Part shown: positions 54,990 to 64,000 of the stretch, in pieces | How positions within the stretch are numbered: the first letter of the stretch is position 1 | How the letters are laid out: each line of letters begins with the position of its first letter | Assembly: GCF_024679095.1 (NCBI RefSeq) | Contig: NC_066531.1 | Span: 5,716,261-5,780,260, forward strand | DNA from: Eriocheir sinensis | Lineage: Eukaryota; Arthropoda; Malacostraca; Decapoda; Varunidae | Direction: 5' to 3' | DNA: 64,000 nucleotides | Made by a program: the position numbers and the translations under genes | The notes under the pieces: generated by a model | What the model was told of the DNA's origin: nothing | Seen by the model: only the letters and a program-made list of their open reading frames with translations | Databases searched by the model: none

Positions 54990-56050
54990 AATCTTAATTC
55001 CATTCTTTTGAGTACTTAACTCCAATATATCACCAGAAACTGTTTGACCAATGCTATCAAATATTATTTTAATCTTATTTTACCATTCTCATCAAATTCA
55101 CTCATTCCGATATACTTGTAAAGTGTTGAGTCTGCTATGCTCCAACCCACCCACCCCCAAAAAATCTCCTCCAAATAAGGAATAAATAAAATAGGTAACA
55201 TGACTTGACTCTTATATCAACTCCCCCTTTCCACCCTTAATAAAGTCTTGGGGACCTACCATGTTAGGGTTAGGGACGTGTTTGATAGGACATGTTTTGC
55301 AGGAGTTGGCTTAGTTATGTTAGATTGTTGGAGGGAGTGGGGGTTGGCAGAAATGGTCATGATGATGCTATTCACATGGAGCAGTAGGAAAGATGTCCTG
55401 TTTGGAAAACTCTGTGGTTGTGGTTGTATACAAAAATACCCATTTGACGAGGTTAGTTAGTTTGGTGTTACTTGAATCATGAATATGTGAATATGTAATA
55501 AAAAAATAAAAGTTAACTTTAATTTCATTATCTTTGAGTACATTCCATTCAACATTATATCACCATAATCTGTTTGACTAATGCTATAAATATACTATTT
55601 TAATCTTACTTTACCATTCTCACAAACCTACCTATTCCCATATAGTCTTGATGATAAAGTACTTGTAAAAGGTTCATAGTCTGGCATGCCTAGCATCCTC
55701 CCCCCCAATAAAAAATAATAAAAATAAAATAAATAAAAAATAAAAAGGCAAATATGCCTTTTAACTATTCATACTAACCCCCCTCTTCCCCTCAACAAAC
55801 ATGGCATGTTGGGTTAGGATGTACTGGTAGGACGGGGCAGGTTTGGTATGGTTAGGTTTAGGATATGTTAGGTTGTTGAGGGGAGAAGGGGTTGTGGCAG
55901 AAATGGTCAGCAATGAAAACTATTCAGATACAGAATGAAAAGGTATGTTCTGTTTGGAAGGTCAGTGCTTAACATGCCAAAAATACCTAATTGATTAGGT
56001 TAGGTTAGTTTGTAAGCCAATTGAACCATGAATATGTTATTACTAAACCT
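54990..56050. repeat. Diverged 0.54-kb tandem duplication
   Basis: Landmarks recur in the same order about 530-550 bp apart: TATATCACC..AA..CTGTTTGAC (55024, 55552), TTACCATTCTCA (55080, 55610), GGCAGAAATGGTCA (55348, 55897), CATGAATATGT (55480, 56028). About 70-75% identity by eye. No open frame of interest. Confidence 0.8.
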
Positions 56051-57560
56051 TGTTACAGCTTCTGCCAACTTCTAGTCTACACGCTCTCTTTCATCCTCAG
56101 GGGTGATACTCTTCCCATAACACCCTCTGATTATACGTATTTTTTATGAATTTGATGTAAGAAGATTCGTTTCTATCTGGCGACCAATTAAACTTACTCC
56201 TTTTCTGCGCTGGTTCTCCGGCCCATAGATGTGCTCATTAGCAGATGACGTGGTTATGGTGCGGTAATTTCAGCAGGAGCAAGTCGTGACGCAGGAGGGG
56301 AGATAAGGGTATTGATTTGAGTGATTTGAGTAAAGCAGTTTTGAGGCTGCTTCTATCTGCCACAAACTCAATATTTTCTTTGTGTTTGCCATTTATTATG
56401 TTTTTGTTGTACATTTATATACATCTTTTCTTTTATTTTTCTTTTGAAATATTTACTTAATTCATGCTGGATGTTTGATGTTTTATAATGGAGGAAGCGT
56501 CCTTAGCAACGAGTCCGCCATAAAGAAGAAGAAGAAGAAGATAATAGATGCCAGGATTTGCTAATACTTAACACAAAGTTGACGTCGGGGCCATTTTTCA
56601 AATTTTTACCGTTTCCTGTTGACCCAATCGTCTGTGCCGACTACTTAAGAATGATGAGGGACTGTCAGATAAACAGTCTTCGCCTAATGAAGGATCGTGT
56701 CTGTGACGACTGTCGCATTCAGAACACATTGGCTAACACTGCCGCCATCAAGATTTTTTTTTTTTTTTTTTTCAATCACAGGAACCAATAACAACTTCTG
56801 GGCATGGTTACGTTTTTGCTGGCACAAACCTTGGGAGCCGCACAGTACGCACGTACTCCTTTTGCCTCGATTCTCTTGTGTTGAATGATTACAACTAGGG
56901 TTGCTTAAATTTCCTGAGGGGTCAGAAAAAACTGTGGAATGCAACATCTCGCTCTCCAATACGGAATGGAGCAATATATAAAGGAACGGGTGGCAAACCC
57001 CAAACCTTTCGAGCATGCAATGAGTGATAGTTGCAGCACGCTGCTGGTGGGAGGCAAGAGGGAGGGGAGGGACGTCACGTCGCGTATTTTGGCACGTATT
57101 TTAGGACGGTCGGCAAGTTTGGTACGAAAGCTGCAGCTCTGAAAGCTGACCCAGTTGGCTTCCTTGCTGGGCAAGGATTTGGACTGAATCCCAATGGCCC
57201 ATTCCTTGATGTGACATACTGGGAAAAAGCAGAAGCTTATCTGGTTCAGGTTTTGAAGTTGTGGTCTTATGCAAAAAACAGATGAACTAAGATACCAGAT
57301 ATATCGTCAAAGTAAGGCTGTGACAATCGATCAGCTGCCACTCAACCTCGACCTCTTCACTATGGGGATATTCGTAGAAGCTTATGCAGCACACTTGCAG
57401 ATGACTTGTTCCACTGGAACTTCTCTCTGATCCAAAACCTGTATGGCTTTCCAGAAAAATGGATGGTTTGCTAATGCCTGACAGCTGCATTCAGATGCTT
57501 CCTAGATGACATCGCTCTTGCTGTAACTGCCAGAAGTGTGCATCCAAGAGATGTGATTGC
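56051..57560. other. Unassigned; short open frames only
   Basis: Contains AAGAAG repeats at 56525-56540, a T run at 56755-56772 and frames of 60-110 codons. The frame 57031-57285 ends in a plausible protein-like segment (GFGLNPNGPFLDVTYWEKAE) and the next frame continues with IDQLPLNLDLF. I do not recognise either and see frame changes between them, so they could be a decayed repeat protein. Confidence 0.4.
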
Positions 57561-59463
57561 AGACGTCAATTAGCAACATAATGTGTCTTTTTTGGTAAAA
57601 TGTCAGCCTGACAGTTACTTAAATGTATGAAACCCAATGAACTGGGTGAAAAGGCCAGAATAAAGACAGGCATAGCTGGTCAGACATGAGAGGATTACTA
57701 TTAAATGACTGTGTCACCATACAAACTTTTAAAAATTTCAAAATTCAAAATATTTATTGTCATGAATACAATAATATACATAATTACTCTTGTTTCACTA
57801 ATTCATTAACATATGCCGTAGTGTAATGCAAACACTGGAGGGGGGTCCCAAAAGCACTTGTAGGTCAGCATAAGTCACCTCAAAAGCCCCTGCCAAGTTG
57901 ATTTGGCGCCTTTTTTTTTTTTTTTTTTTTTTTTGCTGTGGCATACGATGTATTTTCACATTTTTGCAGCCCTTTTGAAAATCCAAGATGGCTGATGCAC
58001 TTAGACTATTTAAACATGATGTACCATATCCTCCATGCCCAAAAAACCTATGTATAGACACCTATATCATCTTTTGTAACATGTGTTAAATGTCATATAA
58101 TGGCTCTATTATTTTGCCCTCGGAGCTGTGGTATTAGGGGTATATATAAAATAATGATTTCCCAAGTTGCTACCATGATCCAGCTTGTGTACCCAAGGTC
58201 TTTTTATCCCCTGAGGTGGTCTCTTACATCAAACTTTGAGTAACTTAGTGGACCTATTACAAGTGCATACAGAACCCCCTCAGCAAGAGTGACTATCTTT
58301 CTCTGTGTCTGTGTTCTCTTCTATAAAAAAAAAAATATATATATATATTTCAAGAAATAATACGTAAAACTGTTTTCCTCCGTCGCAAAGATAACTAGTT
58401 CGCTCTTCCCAGACTGTTGTGGGGTTTCAATCCTGCCTGAGGACTCTGCTGGCTGTTGCTGTTGTTCGTTATCTTCTTCTTGGTGACCTGTTTTTTTCTG
58501 CTTCCGGTTTGCCTACCAGGGCGGGATTCATCATACCCATTTACCGGACCTCTGTCTGGTAGGTTTCGCGGTATCTCCGCCCACTCCGGTAAATTCGCCA
58601 GCACTCATCAACCACTTACCGCACCTCCTCTGGTAAGGCCAAAAGTTAACGCGGCTCCGAGCACCCGTGGAGTTACCGGAGGCGTGGTAAGGTGGGTAAA
58701 ATACTGCCGCCTCAGGTTTGTTTTCCGTCTGACTGCTTGTATCGGTGGTTCCTCGAACATGGAAATGTAATTGCGATAACCTCGGTAGTTGAAAGAGTAT
58801 ATGAAAAACGTATAATAAAGTGATTTGAACTGGGCGGAGAGACGTGAAAAGACGAATGAGTGACACGTAGCCGCAGCGGCGATGAGTTATTCTCGAAGCC
58901 AATCTCACTTTATTGTGTTCCATGTTTTATACGTAAATATCCGGACTGATATGCTTAGTAGTGAATGCAAGTGACAATCACGAGTGAGTACAGCCGTGCA
59001 AAATACCTCGCTGTGTAAATCAAAATGAACGGAACATTAGCGGGTCAGCTGGCATCGAATTCAAAAGGTGTTTTTTTTTTTTACTTGAACTACCATGACT
59101 ATTGAATCTTGTAACGTTAAAAGACTCAAAGCAAATAGTGTTAGTATATGAAAAGAAATGCAGTTTATAAAGACTTCAGGAAGGTGCACTTTGGAACTCT
59201 GTTGATGAAGAGTAATCAATCAAATCTATTACCTGTTGTTGTTTAGCAGTATGTCTCAGTCATATTCATTGATTGTCGTAATTGTGTTTTGAAATATTTA
59301 GATGTCTAGCTGGACATAATTAGTGTCAGAGGAGATACCATGATCATGAAACGCAGTTTTTCCAGCTATAATTATAATCAGCCCTCAAGCCTCACATTAC
59401 CTAAACTAACCTATTCTCGGCCACTCCTTGACACTCCTGTGGTGGGAGGTTTCTTCCTATCTT
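57561..59463. other. Unassigned intergenic DNA
   Basis: T runs at 57911-57936 and 59069-59082, a short (TA)n at 58335-58348 and a GC-richer part at 58500-58700. Nothing else is assigned. Confidence 0.45.
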
Positions 59464-62400
59464 TTTTTTTTTACAACAAAGGGGACAGCTCAAGGGCAAG
59501 AACAAAAAGGAAACAATACATAAAAAAGCCCACTACTCTGCTGGTCTTAAAAAAAAAAAATCAAAAGAGGTGGCCTAAAGAGAGGTCACTCCCTGGAGAA
59601 GTGTCCCATTACCCTCCTCTTTGAAAGAGTTCAAGTCGCAGGCAGGAGGAAGCTATAGAAGAAGGAAAGATTGTTCCAGAGTTTACTTGAAGCGTGGGGA
59701 GGGATGAAAGAGGTGAAGATGCTGGTTAACTCTTGCATAAGGGGTTTGGACAGTATAGGGATCAGCATGAGTAGAAAAGTCGGGTGCAAAGTGGGGCCAT
59801 GCGGATGGGGAGGCCAAAGTTAGCAAGTGTTCAGAAGAGCAGTCAGCGTGAAAATAGTTACAGAAGATAGAAAGAGAGGCAAACATCGTAAACGGAATTT
59901 AAGAGGTAGAAGGCTACTGCAGATAGGGAGGAGGAGAGCTGATGAGACGAAGAGCCTTAGACTCCACTCTGTCCAGAAGAAGAGCTGTGTGAGGGAGCCC
60001 CCATTAACGAGAGATGCATATTCTCCATACGAGGCGGGACAAGCCCCCTGTATATGGATAGCAAGTGTGGGGAGAAGAACTGGCGGAGACGATAAAGCTA
60101 ACGCCCAACCTCGAGGAAGCTGATTTAGCGAAGGAGAGGAGACAATGAAGTTTCCAGTTGAGATTTTGAGTTAAGGATAGAACGAGGAAGTTTAGTGTAG
60201 AAGAAGTTGACAGCTGAGCGTTGTCGAAGAACAGAGGATAGGTGTTTGGAAGATTGTGTCGAGTTGATAGGTGGAGAAATTGAGTTTTGGAGGCAGTGAA
60301 GGACACGAGGTTCCTCTTACCCCAGTAAGAAATGATAGCAAGGTTTAAGGTTAAGCGTTCTTCAGCCTCCAGTCTAGAGTCGTGTACTTCCTGTTGGGAT
60401 GGCCTTTCATTGAAAGAAGTTGGAATAATGCAGAGTGGAGTCGTTCGGCGTATGAGGGACAGGACAGTTTGTTATGGAAAGAAGATCATTGATGAATAAC
60501 AGGAAGAGAGTGGGGTGAGTGGACAGATTCCTGTGGAACAACCACTGTTGATAGGTTTATGAGAAGAACAGTGACTGTCTACCACCGCAGAGATAGAACG
60601 GTCACGGAAAGGAAACTGGAGATAAAGGAACAGAGAGAGGGATAGAATTCGAAAGAGGGCGGTTTAGGAAAGAAGATTTGTGCCAGACTCTCTATCGAAG
60701 GCTTCCTGGACGCCGTCTGAAGCGCTAACTGGAGAAAGTTTCACCGAAACGGCTAAGAGAGGATGACCAAGAATCAGTTAAGAGAACAGATCGCCAGTAG
60801 AACGCCCCTTGCGGAACCCATACTGGCGATCAGATAGAAGGTTAGATAGTGGAAGGTGCTTTTGAATTCTTCCGGTTAAGGTTATTGATTCAAAGTTTTT
60901 AGATAGAAAGGAAAGTAAAGCTACAGGGCGGTAGTTTGCGGGATTGGAAATCGGTTACCTCTTTCTTAGGCACAGGCTGTACAGGGGACATACTTCCAGC
61001 AGGGAAGGAAAGGTAGATGATGATAGGCAGAGACGAAAGAGTGTAGCCAGGCAGGGTGTCAGCACGGAAGTACAGTGTTTAAGGACAATAGGAGGCATCT
61101 CCATCAGGTCCATAGCCTTCTTAGAGTTGGAGGCGAGAGGGCTTATAAACAGCATTATGAAGAATCTTTATAACATAACAGGCATAAAGGAGTCATAGTG
61201 GGGATGAGTAGGAGGAATATGCCCAGAATCGTCCTGGGTGGAGTTCTTACAGAAAGTTTAAGCGAAGAGTTCAGCCTTAGAAATAGATGAGACAGCAGTG
61301 CTTCCTGTCAAGGGGTTAAGGAGAGGAGGGAAAGAGGAAGAAGAGAAATTGGTGGATATATTTTTGGCTAGGTGCCAGAAGTCACGGGAAGAATTAGAAA
61401 AAGCAAAGGTCTTGACATTTTATGTTGATGAAAGAGGTTTTGGCAAGTCAGGGGAGAATAGATTTGGCACGATTCCGCTGAAATGTAGTCTATGGTTAGA
61501 AGGAGCGCGAAGGCTCTGAACATTTTTGTGAGCTGCCTCTCTATCTTTAATAAGCACGAGAACAAGCATGATTAAACCAAGGCTTTTTAGCATGAGGAGT
61601 AGAGAGAAGAACGTGGAATGTATGCCCATTCCAGGAGACCTCTGTGATGCGCTGGGAACACACAGAGGGTCTCTCTTCCTGGAAGCAGTAATCATTCCAC
61701 GGAAATCGAAAAGTACATCCTCAGGTCGTCCCACTGAGCTGAGGCAAAATGCCAGAAGCATCGCCTCCTATGGGTCCAGAGGATGTAAACAGGAGCGATA
61801 GGACAGATAGGGATAGAGATATGGTTGTGATCGAGGGGAGCCCAACGGAGAGAACATAGCTGACAGAGTAAACAGAAGGATTAGAGGTAAGGAAGAGTTC
61901 TAGAATGTTGGGCCTGTCTCCAAGACGGTCGGGAATACGTGTAGGGTGCTGAAGCAACTGCTCTAGATTGTTGGAGGAAAAGCAAAGTTGTAGGCATGTT
62001 CACCAGGCTGGCTTCAGTGAAAGAGGATGAAAGCCAAAGCTGATGAGGAACATTGAAATCTCCCAAGATGGGAGATTTCCCCAGTGAAGGGAGAGTGAGT
62101 CAAGATGTGCTCCACTTTAGAGTTCAAATAGTCAAAGAATCTTTAAGGTAGTTAGTAGAGATAGGTGAGAGATAAACAGCAATAAATGTATTTAGTAATA
62201 GAATGACAATGAAGTCTTTAGCCAGATGATGGAAAATTCAGAAGAGCCAAGGTCGTGGGCACGAGAACAAGTGATGCTGTTGCGCACGTAGGCGCAACAT
62301 CCAGCTTTGGATTGAAATTCTAGGATAGAGATAGTAGGAAGGAAACAGAGTAGAGATTAGCGTCAGTAGCCTCAAAAACCTGTGTTTCTGGGTGAGGAAG

Positions 62401-62865
62401 AGAAGGTGAGGTTTAGAGGAGGAAAGATGGTGTTCCACAGAATGGAAATTAGATATAAGATCGCGAATGTTGCAGAAATTGATAAGGAGGAGGTTCGAGG
62501 AGTTATCAGGACACCCTTAAGTCGGGAGTCAGAAGGGAGTTATCCCTCGGGGGAATTCTATGGTCCCCCCCCAGGCAGGGATCTCCTGAGGCAGTGTTAT
62601 TAAAGTGCGCCATTTTAATTTTTTAATTTTGGGGAAAAGGTGTGTGTATGTTGTGTGAATGTAGTGTGGTGCAGGAAAGAGAGAGGATCTGTCCCTAGAA
62701 AGCATGCTGAACTACTTCTGGTGTTGATGAGACAAAAGGGAAAACGGATAGTGAGGACATGGGAAGGGTCTTGAAGCGCTTCAGCACCCTCCTCGCTTCC
62801 CATATATCCTCAACGGAGTATTTATCACGCCTGTCTCAGTAGGTGTGTCTTCCTACCTACTCTGA
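59464..62865 (-). pseudogene. LINE family A, nearly full-length, heavily frame-shifted
   Basis: The plus strand starts with the antisense tail (ACAACAAAGGGGACAGCTCA). The minus strand carries all LINE A parts in order: a 5' untranslated region shared with 45,250-45,535, an endonuclease (62438-61880: [44 protein letters not shown]), a linker, RT and the C-terminus ([20 protein letters not shown], 60306). Many one- and two-base indels are scattered through it, so no long frame survives, although substitutions are few. This pattern is unlike the other copies. Confidence 0.92.
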
Positions 62866-64000
62866 CTTTGGGTTGTTCAGATGTTAGTCGACATAGCTCT
62901 ACACACACTGAGTTCTTCCTTTCCATGTGTAAACAAATATTAACAACGTGTGTGGGAAATCATTCACTTCATTTACACATCCAAGATTTCAACAGATGAA
63001 TAAAAATAATGGCTTTCAAAGCACAATGAGTGTTGTATTATTTATTGATTTTTTTTTTTTTTGGGGGAGTAATTCTGGTGTCCCTCTAACAAGTGTTATT
63101 GATATGCTGGTAAAATGATATTTAACAAAGTGCAATAATGGAGAGAGAATTTGGAATGCAGGGGCCAAGGGTAAAGTAACGTTGGTCATAATTATATTTT
63201 CAGCTGTTAGTTTTATCTGATAATATTAGGTTAGTTTCAGTTTTCGGACCCTAACCAAGCTAAAATATAATGCACTGTGGTGTTTATCACCCATGGACTA
63301 AGTTGATTTTGCCAAGTTGGAAACAATTTTGTAAAAACATTTTACCAGAATGTCAGCAGGAAGTAGGGGAGCAAGAGACCTGTTGCTTGACAAGCTACCG
63401 TGACATTTCTATCCGAAGAAATGGAGACACCGTTTTAGATCTGGATGGGAACGTTTGATAATTATAAGTTATTTACTTAGGGTTCTATATAATTATATTA
63501 GCTGATCACTGGACTTTTTTTAACTAACTGGAACAAAAGGAATCAAATTCCGTAGCATATGAGATTATTAATTTATATAAATTCTTCTTTGAAGGTGAAA
63601 TGGCGCTGCTCTGGGCACTGGAACATGACAGGCTACGACGGAAGCAGCTTTCAGAGACCGTCTTCAATCCTTTAGGAGGTCAGTTGATGATCTCCTCCCA
63701 CACTATTATCGGTCTGCCCTGCCATGATATCCCTTTTCAGCTGCGTGGAGGAGATTTGGACCATTATATCCACAGGCCCACAAGTAGATGGGCATAAATC
63801 CAACCACACACAGATCTTAGTTGTCTTCTGCTTTTTTTTGCCAGTGGGACATTTCAGAATGTGGTGGTGATGTAGCTGCTATCAGTCAGTCATCAGTATC
63901 AAGAATATTGAATGATGTTACTGATTTTGGACCCTTCTTTTCTTTTATTTAATTTCACTTCATTATTTTGTTTGCATCAACTTGTATTAAAACAACTATT
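62866..64000. other. AT-rich flank, no gene recognised
   Basis: Two frames of 62 and 65 codons (63270-63458, 63600-63797) have no recognisable motif. A T run lies at 63051-63062. Confidence 0.45.

Noticed and set aside
55990..56015. Interstitial TTAGG telomere repeat
   Set aside because: Only two to three imperfect units inside an ordinary duplicated segment.

Overview
The window is animal nuclear DNA dominated by repeats, probably from a decapod crustacean. That identification is inferred from the very dense (GA)n/(CT)n, (CA)n and (TA)n microsatellites, the tRNA-derived SINEs, the many APE-class LINE fragments, the intron-containing METTL27-like gene and a 100-N scaffold gap. There are no bacterial operons or ribosome-binding sites. 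Most of the window is nested, decaying mobile DNA.

Layout. 0-4 kb: a possible transposon-related exon, a fold-back repeat, Harbinger transposase pieces in inverted duplication, and relics of LINE family A and a SINE. 4.5-12.8 kb: one decayed Ty3/gypsy-type element (protease, RT, RNase H, integrase, envelope-like relic). Its integrase is split by a 1-kb element with TA target duplications, and it carries two internal minisatellites. 14.5-16.9 kb: an element with long inverted ends around an uncharacterised cysteine-rich ORF that ends in a CXC-type motif. 18-23 kb: a 2.5-kb tandem duplication. Each copy has 42-bp minisatellites split by a 1.1-kb inverted-repeat element, followed by a SINE relic and a LINE tail. 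24-27.7 kb: three further inverted-repeat elements, two with convincing target duplications. About 27.8 kb: a single probable Ig-domain exon on the minus strand.

28-37.4 kb: a stack of LINEs (families C, A, E, D, B) in both orientations, with a SINE and microsatellites. 38.6-46.3 kb: the one host gene I can read completely, a six-exon METTL27-like SAM-dependent methyltransferase of 225 codons plus stop. Its introns have absorbed LINEs, and a solo LTR sits inside one of those LINEs. 47.2-48.4 kb: a 25-bp minisatellite with higher-order structure, then a long polypurine tract. 48.5-53.7 kb: a nearly complete LINE A and a broken gene of an uncharacterised RNase-H/hAT-like family. 53.8-59.4 kb: a fold-back, the N gap, a diverged 0.54-kb tandem duplication and mostly unassigned DNA. 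59.5-62.9 kb: another nearly full-length LINE A on the minus strand. The last kilobase is unassigned.

The only genes likely to serve the host are METTL27-like and the Ig exon. The best candidates for undescribed biology are the cysteine-rich element at 14.5-16.9 kb, the MITE-in-minisatellite duplication at 18-23 kb, and the METTL27 introns whose splice sites lie in or against simple repeats and LINE insertions.
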